DNA of 64,000 nucleotides from Prevotella sp. (GCA_022773395.1 JALFBL010000062.1:1-64000); one strand, 5' to 3'. Counted from the first letter of the stretch, positions 7,345-15,879 are shown. Translations and numbers: made by a program. Notes: a model not told the origin generated them from the sequence alone.

Positions 7345-8316
7345 TTACTTGATTACCTTGACCACAGGTTTCCTCTGAGGATGAGTCCGTTTCCACCACA
7401 TGTAGTAACCGCTCCAGGGAAGCAGAGCCCCGATGATGGCTGCAAGGAAATAGATGAACTTGACCAGCAGACCACCCCATTCGCCCGTATGCAGTTGCAT
7501 CAAGACAACCTGCGGTGGCTTCTTCTCTTGTCCGTGATGGTTCGTATCAGGGCGCATGATGCTTATTTCGTCGGGCTTTTCCTGTTGTTGTCTTTCAAAC
7601 TGACCGTGGTGCTCCATGTTGCTAACATCGCCGCCCAGAACGGTCATGGCTCCTTGGCGATACCAGTGGAACGACCAACTAGGACCCGTCAGCGACATCA
7701 GCAACAGGAACACGACGCCATAGATGCCCAACGACACATGGCTGTCATAGACAAAACGGCGGAAGCCTTTGCCCGTTGAGACCTTCAGACGGTTCTTCAA
7801 CATCTTCTTGCTATGTGGCCACCAGGTGACGATGCCCGTAAGCAGTATCAGGGTCATGCAGATAGCCGTGACTCCCACGATGAAACGTCCGACGGACATG
7901 CCTTCATGTGGCTCCGACGGAACGTTCAGCAGATAGCGGTGTAACTGCTTGGCAGTGTTGACCAATGCCGATTCCTTCTCCCATCCAATCAGCTCGCCTG
8001 TGTAGGGATTGACGGCCAGTTTCTGATGGCCTCGTCCGGTAAACTGTGCGTAGGCTGGTTCATCGGCATTCGATGGCATTTGAATGCTCTTCAACGTCAA
8101 GCCCTCAACGGCATGTCTACGTATGGCATCAATGAGTGCTTCATCCGTCAGATAGCGTCCTTCGCCTTTATCCTCAACATGCCTGATGTCTGCATTGATG
8201 GCTTCCTTGATTTCGTCCTGAAACACGATGACAGCCCCTGTCAGGCAGATGATGGAGATGATCCCTCCAAAAGCCAGCCCTAACCAGCGATGAACCTTCA
8301 AGCAAATCTTTCTCAT
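7345..8316 (-). CDS. PepSY-associated membrane protein
   Basis: 323-aa inner-membrane protein of the PepSY_TM family (KVHRWLGLAFG at the start). Four hydrophobic segments are visible at about residues 12-32, 143-165, 195-218 and 285-308, with a periplasmic PepSY-type domain between the first two. Relatives are often linked to iron or siderophore uptake and flavin/heme reduction. The second loop is His/Gln-rich (EHHGQFERQQQ), which could bind metal. It starts 11 bp after the esterase gene ends, so they are probably co-transcribed. Confidence 0.8.
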   Translation of the reverse strand: MRKICLKVHRWLGLAFGGIISIICLTGAVIVFQDEIKEAINADIRHVEDKGEGRYLTDEALIDAIRRHAVEGLTLKSIQMPSNADEPAYAQFTGRGHQKLAVNPYTGELIGWEKESALVNTAKQLHRYLLNVPSEPHEGMSVGRFIVGVTAICMTLILLTGIVTWWPHSKKMLKNRLKVSTGKGFRRFVYDSHVSLGIYGVVFLLLMSLTGPSWSFHWYRQGAMTVLGGDVSNMEHHGQFERQQQEKPDEISIMRPDTNHHGQEKKPPQVVLMQLHTGEWGGLLVKFIYFLAAIIGALLPWSGYYMWWKRTHPQRKPVVKVIK

Positions 8317-8327
8317 CGTCCGCCCTC

Positions 8328-9269
8328 CTATTTGCTTTGTCTGAACAGCCAGTCACGTACGGCGGCAATCTTATAACCATAGTCGAAGGATGCCATGTGC
8401 TCCATGCCCTTGCCCGATTCGGGAAGTACGCTTCCTGCCTCCCACTTGATGAAGTTGATATTGCCGCCACGGGCAATCAGTTCTTCTGTTAACTTCTCCT
8501 GTTGCGATGTTGGCAGTTTTGCACTCCAACTTGCGGAGTCAACACGGGCATCATTCTCTTTCAGCACTTTTGCCAAGTCTCTCATGCCACCCGATGCCTT
8601 CTTGTCACCACCAGCTACGATGTAGAAGAACTTCTTGGTGCCGAAATCCTGCATCTTCGAGGTGTCCCACTGACTGCTGACGAACAACGAAGCAGCAAAT
8701 AGGTCGGGGTGCGTGATGTTGAAATAGAACGACATCATGCCTCCCATCGACTGTCCGGTGGTATACAGGCGGTTGGTGTCTACATGGTATTCCTTGCAGA
8801 CGGCATCAAGCAGACGGATGGTCATCTCCACCTCGTCGGTGGTGCTCCAATCATCCTGCACGGCCCAGTCGGTATATTGCGGTACCAATACGAATGACGG
8901 ATGCTTCTGTTGGTCTCTGTCAGAAGCGAACTCCAATGCACCATAGCCCTGCGTGAGCGGAGCCGTCACCTCCTTGCCTGCGGTGCTTGCATCGGCCATG
9001 AACAGCACTAAGGGGAATTTTTGGCCAGTCTCCGCTCCTTCTGGAACCAAAAGATTATACTCCATTGTCTTTCCCGTCTGTTCGTCGTTGAACGTCAGTT
9101 GCTTGAACTTGCCTAGAGCCTCTTGCTTCAAAGCCACGAAAACGCTGTCAGAGTCTTTGTTAATCACCATGTGGCCGCCTTGGCGAGTACCACGTTCGCC
9201 ACCCTTTTTCTGGGCGCAGGCTGTCAGGCACATCACTCCTACCGCAAATAAAAACATTACTTTCTTCAT
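8328..9269 (-). CDS. Serine esterase lipoprotein (alpha/beta hydrolase)
   Basis: 313-aa predicted lipoprotein: a signal peptide ends in the lipobox LTAC with Cys18. The mature part is an alpha/beta hydrolase of the polyhydroxybutyrate depolymerase/ferric-enterobactin-esterase-like group; the nucleophile elbow GQSMG places Ser at residue 174. It probably faces the periplasm or cell surface. Pairing with the PepSY protein suggests iron-chelate or ester substrate processing, an inference from context only. Confidence 0.78.
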   Translation of the reverse strand: MKKVMFLFAVGVMCLTACAQKKGGERGTRQGGHMVINKDSDSVFVALKQEALGKFKQLTFNDEQTGKTMEYNLLVPEGAETGQKFPLVLFMADASTAGKEVTAPLTQGYGALEFASDRDQQKHPSFVLVPQYTDWAVQDDWSTTDEVEMTIRLLDAVCKEYHVDTNRLYTTGQSMGGMMSFYFNITHPDLFAASLFVSSQWDTSKMQDFGTKKFFYIVAGGDKKASGGMRDLAKVLKENDARVDSASWSAKLPTSQQEKLTEELIARGGNINFIKWEAGSVLPESGKGMEHMASFDYGYKIAAVRDWLFRQSK

Positions 9270-9362
9270 GTTGTTTGTGGAGTGTTTCGAGTCACGCTCT
9301 GGTCTCTACCAAGACCTCTTTAATTAGACAATAAAAATCGATTTATCTGTTTGGCATACTTT

Positions 9363-10049
9363 TTATACCCACTCATAGTTGACTTTTCCAGCTCCAATCT
9401 CAAAATGGTACTTGGCAATGCCCAAGTCCATCTGGGTATAGCCAATCATCGAGAAGCCTTTCTTGGCTCTTACTTGATGGCGATTGTTGATCATGCCGAC
9501 ATACTCAAACGAGAACTTCTGCTGGTTCACGGCCGTTGGAGCAAGCAAAGCTGCTTCCACGCCCTTCTTAAACCACGATGGGGTGATGTCACTGGCATTA
9601 CTCACTTGCTCAACGGTCTTGATCTTGTGGCCACTACCTTGTGTCTCACCATAACCGATGGCAATATATGCCTTGATAACCTCACCTTCTTCCAGTACAT
9701 AGGTGTCGGGAATCTTTTTATAGCTTAGTCCCACCCAACAAGTGTTTAATCCAATTGTTTGAGCCAGCAACACCAAGCGCTCACCATAGTAGCCTATGCG
9801 TTCATCAAGGTCATCGGCTCTTTTCCCTGCCATGACCAGATAGTTGTTGGCATTACGGAACTTCCCGTATTTGGCCAGCGTCCCTTGGAATGCCTTCGGC
9901 TCGTTGCATATCAACTGAATGTGGAGTTGTCCCTCATTGTTCAACTTCACAATTTCATCTTCAAGCACCTTGACGATTTCCTCGCTCAATGGCTGGTCTT
10001 TGTAAGCCCTTACACTATGCCGGGCTTCTATGGCTTCCTGTATTGTCAT
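9363..10049 (-). CDS. Nitroreductase family protein, copy 1
   Basis: 228-aa FMN-dependent nitroreductase-like protein (TM1586-type): it opens MTIQEAIEARHSVRAY, has LNTCWVGLSY in the middle and APTAVNQQKFSF in the second half. It probably reduces nitro or quinone compounds with NAD(P)H. A close homologue in the same setting, downstream of hipBA, is at 17772-18491. Copy 1 has a shorter C-terminus. Upstream lies an array of phased GCTACAT repeats and no canonical -7 box, so an activator may be needed. Confidence 0.85.
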   Translation of the reverse strand: MTIQEAIEARHSVRAYKDQPLSEEIVKVLEDEIVKLNNEGQLHIQLICNEPKAFQGTLAKYGKFRNANNYLVMAGKRADDLDERIGYYGERLVLLAQTIGLNTCWVGLSYKKIPDTYVLEEGEVIKAYIAIGYGETQGSGHKIKTVEQVSNASDITPSWFKKGVEAALLAPTAVNQQKFSFEYVGMINNRHQVRAKKGFSMIGYTQMDLGIAKYHFEIGAGKVNYEWV

Positions 10050-10091
10050 ATTTTAGATGATATATTACTATTCATTATTATATGTCTTTTT

Positions 10092-10189
10092 GCTACATTA
10101 AGATACATACCGCTACATTTTCGCTACATTGATTTATTGTCGTTATAGCATGTAAGTCGTTGTGTATCAGTCTCGCTACATCATGCTAC
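10092..10189. promoter_or_regulatory. Helically phased GCTACAT array, copy 1
   Basis: The heptamer GCTACAT (or a one-base variant) starts at 10092, 10102 (GATACAT), 10112, 10122, 10175 and 10185 (GCTACGT). Spacings are 10, 10, 10, 53 and 10 bp, so all sites fall on one face of the helix. It lies in the 149 bp between hipA and the nitroreductase gene. The same layout is kept in the second copy (18536-18633). A row of regulator sites is the simplest reading. Confidence 0.6.
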
Positions 10190-10198
10190 GTATTTTTT

Positions 10199-11455
10199 TC
10201 ATTTAAGTGAGCGTTGGAATACCTGTTCAAACACATCCATTTCTCGCTTGGCTATACCCAGGCGAGTGGCTATGGACTTCCAATGCTTCACACCAGCCTT
10301 CACTTCTTCGATGATATACACGGCTTCGTCTTTGCCTATCATATACTCCTCCGAGGAATCAAGCAACACCTGAAGGTCCGCATGATTCGTTGTGGAGTTG
10401 ATGAGCAAAGCCTGGTATTCATTAAGAGTTGGATTCATGTCGTATGCCGGTGATAGCGTCCAGCCACGTGGAGTCAGCAGGAATCCGTGGTTGCGGAAAT
10501 GGTCATCGCTATTGCCGATGGCTATATTGAATGCCACTCGACGATAGAGCTGACGAAGGTTCTGCTCTACGTCACAGCAGTTCTGGAGGATGAAGTCCAC
10601 AATGTCCAGATAGCCGTTGCCCGACTTGGCATCACAGCCATCAGTCAAGCCCAACAAGGTCATGGCTGATGCGAAATGCTTTCTTCGTCCTTCAACTGTC
10701 CTATCGAAACGCTTGGAGAGCAAGGCATGATATTTCTTGCCTGTCTCAATGACGCTAGTCTCTGCTGCTTCGCCTCCAGCCTCTTTTGCCAACAGATGAC
10801 TGAGGTGTTCCCAAAGGCCTACATCATAGTCATCGTTCCTTGACGGGAACTTGGCTACGCAAATCCGGCCTTCGTCATTCATCACTCCAGCCTTGGGGCG
10901 GGCACCGCCAAGCGAAGTGCCAGGATGGACTAATTGCAAGAGCCATTTCTTCTCTGGCAACTGATTCAGTTCCTCGCTCTTCTCAATTTCCATGCTGGCT
11001 GCCACCAAAGCCCTAATGTCGGTCAAAGGGGGAATACGAAGCGATTTCTCACAATTGATGTACTCTCCATCTTGTTTTTCCTTAAAGCGGAAACCACCCA
11101 TACGAGAATAGTCATCGATACCAATGAGGTAATCAAATGACGAAAGCTTACGTACGGGGCGTTTCTCTTCCGTGGCAAGGATTTGTTCGCGACGGTTAAG
11201 CAGCAATCTTCCCCAACGGTCAGGCAAGGCATCGTTGAAGCAGCCGAAGATGCCCCTGTCCGGCTGGGTGTATTGCTGACCGGGATAGTTGTTGATGTCG
11301 GCACTCAGATAGAGGCTGCCATACTGACGGAGCCAGTCGTTATCATACTTGAACGAATAGGAGTCTGAGCCACGAAGGGATTCATAGCCAAGTTCACCAA
11401 CCAGCATTGGTTCGTCAAGCCAGTCGAAGTCCGCATATACATAGAGTGTCTTCAT
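10199..11455 (-). CDS. hipA: HipA-like serine/threonine kinase toxin, copy 1
   Basis: 418-aa HipA-family kinase. Visible are the glycine-rich ATP-loop region GTSLGGARPKAG (179-190), the catalytic loop IGNSDDHFRNHG (313-324) and the metal-binding SPAYDMNP (335-342), all intact. HipA of E. coli phosphorylates glutamyl-tRNA synthetase and induces dormancy; the target here is unknown. It is preceded 3 bp upstream by the hipB-like antitoxin gene, the usual antitoxin-first order. A diverged second copy lies at 18662-19924. Confidence 0.88.
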   Translation of the reverse strand: MKTLYVYADFDWLDEPMLVGELGYESLRGSDSYSFKYDNDWLRQYGSLYLSADINNYPGQQYTQPDRGIFGCFNDALPDRWGRLLLNRREQILATEEKRPVRKLSSFDYLIGIDDYSRMGGFRFKEKQDGEYINCEKSLRIPPLTDIRALVAASMEIEKSEELNQLPEKKWLLQLVHPGTSLGGARPKAGVMNDEGRICVAKFPSRNDDYDVGLWEHLSHLLAKEAGGEAAETSVIETGKKYHALLSKRFDRTVEGRRKHFASAMTLLGLTDGCDAKSGNGYLDIVDFILQNCCDVEQNLRQLYRRVAFNIAIGNSDDHFRNHGFLLTPRGWTLSPAYDMNPTLNEYQALLINSTTNHADLQVLLDSSEEYMIGKDEAVYIIEEVKAGVKHWKSIATRLGIAKREMDVFEQVFQRSLK

Positions 11456-11458
11456 ACC

Positions 11459-11779
11459 TTATTGTTTTTTAGAGGCACGTTCACGATGTTTCAGCGCAAG
11501 ATCCTGTAAGGCCCGCCCCATCTCATCCTTCTGTGCCAACAACAGGATGTCATCATCCAGCTGTAGGGCATAGAGCACACGGAGATAGATGCCTATCGCT
11601 ACTGTCGGAGTTCCTTTTTCTATCCTCGAAACGGTCAGAGGAGAACAGGTAGCCCGTTCTGCAACCTGTACTACACTAAGATTACGACGCAAACGAGCCA
11701 GTTTGATTTGCTCACCTACGGTCTGCATCTTCTGTTCCAGTTTTCGGGGCAACTTATTGCCCATTGTTGTCTTGCTCAT
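11459..11779 (-). CDS. hipB: HipB-like antitoxin/regulator, copy 1
   Basis: 106-aa XRE-type helix-turn-helix protein (LARLRRNLSVVQVAERATCS around residues 26-45) encoded just before hipA; expected to neutralise HipA and repress the operon. The start MSKTTMGNKLPRK at 11779 is preferred to an upstream in-frame ATG because it is shared with copy 2 and because a -7 box (TATCTTTG, 11808-11815, minus strand) lies 29 bp upstream. A direct repeat TTATGAT-gtg-TTATGAT upstream of that box (around 11834-11850) is a candidate operator. Confidence 0.85.
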   Translation of the reverse strand: MSKTTMGNKLPRKLEQKMQTVGEQIKLARLRRNLSVVQVAERATCSPLTVSRIEKGTPTVAIGIYLRVLYALQLDDDILLLAQKDEMGRALQDLALKHRERASKKQ

Positions 11780-11807
11780 ATTGATACTCAACTTATATTT
11801 ACGAGCG

Positions 11808-11815
11808 CAAAGATA
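11808..11815 (-). promoter_or_regulatory. Promoter -7 box of hipBA copy 1
   Basis: TATCTTTG on the minus strand matches the Bacteroidetes TAnnTTTG consensus and sits 29 bp before the hipB start. The corresponding place in copy 2 reads TAATTTTA, a weaker box. No clear -33 element. Confidence 0.5.
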
Positions 11816-12220
11816 CAACAATTTCTTTATTTTATGATGTGTTATGATATAAAAAATGATTATAATAGGGCTTTTTTAACAATTTGGGGTCGTCTTTTGG
11901 AACAAAAAGCATACTCCCGAGACAGAACATCGCATCACATCCCTAGAAATCCACGGCAATATCTTTTCGCACTACTGCACAAGAAAGTGGTATAGACAAC
12001 AATCAATGAGATTTCAACCAAGATTATCAATTATTTGCGATTATAGAGCCATTCAAAACATAAAACATACTATTTTGACACATAAAGTTCTTTGTCCTTT
12101 GCCAGTGATTTCGGCAAGGTTGGAGAGAACGAGGCGGAGGTTTAACAGGAAAACCTTTGGTTATATCAGATTATTTTAATACTTTTGCATCGTTTTAATG
12201 GTGTATTAAAATGAAACAGA
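11816..12220. other. Divergent intergenic region hipB / winged-helix gene
   Basis: About 400 bp with no gene. The left end carries the hipB promoter and the TTATGAT repeats; the right end carries a strong rightward promoter and a palindrome at 12193-12211. The middle shows no recognised feature, though its ends are echoed in the second copy at 20249-20450. Confidence 0.5.
12156..12211 (+). promoter_or_regulatory. Promoter and palindromic operator of the winged-helix gene
   Basis: TTTG (12156-12159), a 20-bp gap and TACTTTTG (12180-12187) form a near-perfect Bacteroidetes promoter. Overlapping the transcription start is the palindrome TTTTAAT-ggtgt-ATTAAAA (12193-12211). The palindrome arms, but not the promoter, are conserved at 20424-20442, which points to an operator. 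Confidence 0.65.
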
Positions 12221-13183
12221 ATGGTTAAAACGAAAGATATTGTCATATTAGGAAGACCCTTACAGCTGCAAGAACGAAGCAAAGCGCAGATGAAAGGTGT
12301 CACCATCGGGGACTCTCTTGCATACAAGTTCTACGATGGCGAGTTCCATGGAATGTCCCTACTCTTCGCAGAACCAAAAGGTAAGGTTGCTTCACCACGC
12401 AGTCTGTCTGTCACAGCCAGCAATCTTACTTCGCTGTTACAGCGTCCCACGGTATTCTTGCTGCCGACATGTCCAGCCTATGAACGGCAAAGGCTCATCG
12501 ACAAGGATGTTTATTTCATCGCATCTGACAAATACGTTCACCTGCCGATGCTTCTGGCTAACGAGCGTATTCGCAAGACCAAACAGGCAAAGGCTCTGAC
12601 ACCAGTAGCCCAATACCTGCTGCTCTACCATTTGCAGATAGAAAGTATCGAAGGGCTGGCAGCACGAGACTTAGAAGACAAGTTGCCTTATTCATATGCA
12701 AGCATTACGCTTGGCATTACTTGCCTTGAAGACCTGGGGCTGTGCCAGAAGGTGGCCGATGGCTCCAAGCGGAAAGTCATCCGCTTCGATAAGACGGGGA
12801 AGGATCTTTGGGAACAGGCTCAATCCGTCCTCATCAATCCTGTTGAAGAACGCATTTTCTGTGATGACCTGCTTTCAGATGGACACTACCCCGCATGTGG
12901 CATCAATGCCCTGGCACATTATACATGGCTCAACCCTGACCCGGAAAGGATTATTATGATGACCGTCAAACAGCTCCGTGACTTTAGGAGTTCTGGAACC
13001 TTGGTACGTCCTAATGAGTTCGACGGCAACATCATCATTGAGGCATGGAAATACCCGCCTGTCACCAAGATTGGTGCTGAAGCCGAATGGGTGGACAGGC
13101 TATCATTGGCCGTTTCACTCCGTGACAACTATGATGCAAGGGTACAAGGTGAGCTCACACGCTTAATTGAACAATCTCTATAG
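12221..13183 (+). CDS. Winged-helix regulator-like protein (320 aa)
   Basis: 320-aa soluble protein. A winged-helix module lies around residues 130-190 (LPYSYASITLGITCLEDLGL is the helix-turn-helix-like stretch), followed by a C-terminal domain with ALAHYTWLNPDPE, EAWKYPP and SLAVSLRDNYDARVQ. Similar unnamed winged-helix proteins occur widely in Bacteroidetes and Firmicutes; a relation to AbiEi-type antitoxins is possible but no toxin partner is adjacent. It probably binds the palindrome just upstream (12193-12211). The duplicated copy of this locus has lost the gene but kept the palindrome. Confidence 0.6.
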   Translation: MVKTKDIVILGRPLQLQERSKAQMKGVTIGDSLAYKFYDGEFHGMSLLFAEPKGKVASPRSLSVTASNLTSLLQRPTVFLLPTCPAYERQRLIDKDVYFIASDKYVHLPMLLANERIRKTKQAKALTPVAQYLLLYHLQIESIEGLAARDLEDKLPYSYASITLGITCLEDLGLCQKVADGSKRKVIRFDKTGKDLWEQAQSVLINPVEERIFCDDLLSDGHYPACGINALAHYTWLNPDPERIIMMTVKQLRDFRSSGTLVRPNEFDGNIIIEAWKYPPVTKIGAEAEWVDRLSLAVSLRDNYDARVQGELTRLIEQSL

Positions 13184-13325
13184 AATTATAACATTTCGGT
13201 ATTTTCGGAGGTTTTTGGCAAAAACATTTGGGTGTTTTCGGAGATTATGCTTCAAACCATTATACATAATTTAGAATAAGAACAGCCTTCTTGAATTTTG
13301 AATTATGTTAAAAACACTCTATTTT

Positions 13326-13395
13326 CAGCGGAAATACAAAGAAAAACATACTTTTCCGCTGGTTATAGATTTTTTTTTGCTATATTTGCAGCGGA
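13326..13395 (+). promoter_or_regulatory. ATPase promoter with CAGCGGA repeats
   Basis: The -7 box TATATTTG (13381-13388) lies 29 bp before the ATPase ATG. Around it are CAGCGGAAA (13326-13334), its exact inverted copy TTTCCGCTG (13353-13361), and a third half-site CAGCGGA (13389-13395) that directly follows the -7 box. This is a likely operator for an unidentified regulator. Confidence 0.5.
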
Positions 13396-13416
13396 TTTAA
13401 TAAAACAGATGTCATT

Positions 13417-14844
13417 ATGATTATCGGGCGTGAAAAGGAACAACGTGAACTGCTAGAGCTTCTTGACAAAGAGGAATCGCAGTTTTGTGCCGTCTATGGC
13501 AGACGGCGTGTGGGTAAGACGTATCTCATCAGAGAAACTTTCAACTACAACTTCTGCTTTCAACACACAGGAGTTGCAAAAGGAACGTTGCGCCAGCAAC
13601 TGACGGCATTCCGAAACTCTCTGGTGGCGGCAGGCATGACAAAGTGCGCCATACCCAAAACATGGATTGAAGCCTTCGAGCTGCTGAAGCAACTCATCAA
13701 TGAGGCTCCGGCCGGCAAGAAAATTCTTTTCATCGACGAGCTTCCGTGGATGGACACGCCCAAGGGAAACCTTATCGGTGCCCTGGAGAACTTCTGGAAC
13801 GGATGGGCTACTGCACGACGGGAAAAGGACATCGTACTATTAGTATGCGGTAGTGCTACCTCATGGATCAGCAAGAAGCTCTTGAAAGACAAGGGCGGTC
13901 TTCGCGGAAGGCTGACCAACCGTATAAAACTCGTTCCCTTCACCCTCCGCGAGTGCGAACTCTTTGCCCAAAGCGCCAATCTTGCACTCGGCAGAAAAGA
14001 CGTTCTGGAACTCTACATGATTCTTGGTGGCATACCTTACTACTGGAGTTTCCTGAAGAAGGGACTAAGCGTTGCACAAAATGTAGACCAGCTTTTCTTC
14101 ACGGAAACAGCCCAACTACGTGATGAGTTCGAGGCACTATATGCCACCCTATTCAAACGCCCAGAGAATTACCTCAAGGTAATCGGATGTCTGAGCGATG
14201 GCCGGAAGACTGGAATGACCAGGGAGGACATACTACATGAAAGCAAGCTCTCAGACGGTGGCACTTTCTCCACAATATTGGAAGAGTTGGAAGAGAGTGG
14301 CTTCATCCGCCGCTTTGCTTCTGCCGATACAGCTGAGACAAACGCACTTTATCAGCTAATCGACAACTATACCCTCTTTTACTATCTCTGCATCAAGAAG
14401 AACGCCTTCAGCGACGAGCATTATTGGGCCAACACCTTCACGTCAACATCCCATAATGCTTGGAAGGGACACGCCTTTGAACGGGTATGCCTTCAGCACG
14501 TTCCGCAGATTAAGGCTGCACTTGGCATAGCCGGTGTACAGACAAACGTTTGCTCCTGGTTCTCGCGTGGTACAGAGGAAAGACGAGGAGCACAGATTGA
14601 CCTTGTGATGCAACGTGCAGATGGATTTACAGACCTATGCGAGATGAAGCATTCTACTAATGTCTTCACCATCGACAGAGATTACGCAACGAACCTTCAA
14701 AACAAGATTGAAGCATATCAGGAACTGTCAAAAGACAAGCGCACACTACACCTCATCATGGTTACAACGAATGGTGTTGCCCACAACAATAACTATAACA
14801 TGATCCAGAACGAAGTGACCATGGATGACCTGTTTAAGATATGA
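13417..14844 (+). CDS. AAA ATPase with nuclease-like C-terminal domain
   Basis: 475-aa protein of the archaeal-type ATPase/DUF234 class. Walker A GRRRVGKT is at residues 28-35 and Walker B ILFIDE at 102-107; a winged-helix part follows in the middle (EDILHESKLSDGGTFSTIL). The C-terminal part contains IDLVMQ...LCEMKHS around residues 390-412, the D...ExK pattern of a PD-(D/E)XK nuclease fold. The family is common in Bacteroidetes accessory regions; its role is unsettled (defence or DNA processing). Its stop overlaps a short following ORF by 4 bp. Confidence 0.8.
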   Translation: MIIGREKEQRELLELLDKEESQFCAVYGRRRVGKTYLIRETFNYNFCFQHTGVAKGTLRQQLTAFRNSLVAAGMTKCAIPKTWIEAFELLKQLINEAPAGKKILFIDELPWMDTPKGNLIGALENFWNGWATARREKDIVLLVCGSATSWISKKLLKDKGGLRGRLTNRIKLVPFTLRECELFAQSANLALGRKDVLELYMILGGIPYYWSFLKKGLSVAQNVDQLFFTETAQLRDEFEALYATLFKRPENYLKVIGCLSDGRKTGMTREDILHESKLSDGGTFSTILEELEESGFIRRFASADTAETNALYQLIDNYTLFYYLCIKKNAFSDEHYWANTFTSTSHNAWKGHAFERVCLQHVPQIKAALGIAGVQTNVCSWFSRGTEERRGAQIDLVMQRADGFTDLCEMKHSTNVFTIDRDYATNLQNKIEAYQELSKDKRTLHLIMVTTNGVAHNNNYNMIQNEVTMDDLFKI

Positions 14845-15143
14845 ATCATATATCAGAATTATGTGAAATAACACCCCACGAAATTCTCCATGATATGTTC
14901 ACCCAGTTCTCTGAAATATCTGCTCGATTCATCCAGGCGGACAAGTCAAAGGGTGTAAAACGCTTACTTTTTTCGCCACAATATATTGAGCATAAAATAT
15001 CAACATTTAACGAAATATTCAACCGAATGAAAGAACAAAAGAACTTATCCTATAGTTTAAGAAAGGTGACACATCCCTTCAAAAGCAACTTAAACTCAAT
15101 GTTTTTGCCGATTTTGAGCCTACCTGGGCTTTTGTCATCTTAA
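14841..15143 (+). CDS. Doubtful small ORF after the ATPase (100 aa)
   Basis: The ORF starts in an ATGA overlap with the ATPase stop and encodes MNHISELCEITPHEILHDMF and onwards, a plausible helical start. Its middle (KRLLFSPQYIEHKISTFN) is the translation of the 60-bp repeat that recurs at 20675, where an in-frame stop interrupts the same frame. This means either a coding gene decayed in the second copy or the repeat is conserved for another reason. Low confidence as a gene. Confidence 0.3.
   Translation: MNHISELCEITPHEILHDMFTQFSEISARFIQADKSKGVKRLLFSPQYIEHKISTFNEIFNRMKEQKNLSYSLRKVTHPFKSNLNSMFLPILSLPGLLSS
14953..15012 (+). repeat. 60-bp repeat, copy 1
   Basis: Runs from GTGTAAAACGCTTACT to TATCAACATTTAACG. 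It matches 20675-20735 in the same orientation: over the 52 bases from CGCTTACT on, only 5 differ. It marks the right end of the first duplicated unit. Confidence 0.75.
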
Positions 15144-15484
15144 CAAATGTTAATTACGTTAAAAATGCGATTTTTGAAAATTATTTTGAGCAGTTTTCTC
15201 ACTTTTCTACCATTTAACACCTAACTATCTGATAATCAACGATGTTTATTTCCTGCATCGGCAAATGAAACCACTGCAAAGAAGATTGTAAAATCTGCAA
15301 ATAAAGGATCGTAACTCGCTTATTTCCCAATGTTAAAGTTTTTGTCCGTGTTTACAGATTTTGCCTAACTTTGTCCCCCAGATGTCCCTCGAGATAACAC
15401 TAAGTGGTCAAAAACGGTTCCCCGGGGACAGAAAAAGTGTCCCTCGGAACTCTGCTCAGTGGTAATCTTCAAAAACAAGAAACA
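15144..15484 (+). promoter_or_regulatory. Leader region of a lost integrase
   Basis: No complete gene. A good promoter is present: TTTG (15341-15344), 21-bp gap, TAACTTTG (15366-15373), leading to the integrase stub at 15485. Between them is an imperfect direct repeat (ATGTCCCTCGAGATAAC at 15383 and GTGTCCCTCGGAACT at 15434), a common layout upstream of element integrases, where it may serve as recombinase or regulator sites. Confidence 0.45.
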
Positions 15485-15577
15485 ATGGCAACAAAGAAAA
15501 CAGCAAAAGCACCAAAAGAGCAAGTGAAACTTCGTGAAAAGAAGCTCAAAGATGGAAGCTCCAATCTTGTACCTTGA
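15485..15577 (+). pseudogene. Integrase (tyrosine recombinase) N-terminal stub
   Basis: A 30-codon start reading MATKKTAKAPKEQVKLREKK then LKDGSSNL. This is the characteristic N-terminal arm of Bacteroidetes tyrosine-recombinase integrases (xLREKKLKDGSxSLYLDxY). One extra base after the Leu codon shifts the frame to a stop; in the other frame the next codons are the expected Tyr-Leu-Asp. After that, integrase similarity ends abruptly. So an integrated element once stood here and was truncated; the catalytic part is gone. Confidence 0.65.
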
Positions 15578-15586
15578 CAGGAGAAG

Positions 15587-15879
15587 TCACAAGGCTCTTT
15601 CATAGTCATATGCTGCCACTATCGGGCATTCACCCTCAAAGTGCCACTCGTAGCCATCATCCACTTTTTCGCCATATTGACGAATGGCTTCTGCAAATTC
15701 TTCCTGCTCTCTCCTCTTCATCTCCTGCACACTGTCATAGATAGAGAAATCTTTCAGCCTTGCATGATGGACTACTGACATTTTTGCATCATAAGTGATA
15801 CTTGCCATTTCGGTTGCAGACTGGTAGTCATATTCCGTTTCTTGGAGACCTGCCACAATACCATAAGCGTAAGGTCATT
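15587..15879 (-). pseudogene. Fused remnant of DUF2958 and its partner gene
   Basis: One open frame joins GLQETEYDYQSATEMASITY, which matches DUF2958 at 3231-3617, directly to LKDFSIYDSVQEMKRREQ and WHFEGECPIVAAYDYE, which match the 181-aa gene at 3644-4189. In the intact pair these parts are about 360 bp apart, so an internal deletion fused them. A one-base loss at the left of the DUF2958 part and an extra A near the end (AAYDYERAL then stop) add frameshifts. It is on the opposite strand to the intact pair. Confidence 0.75.
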
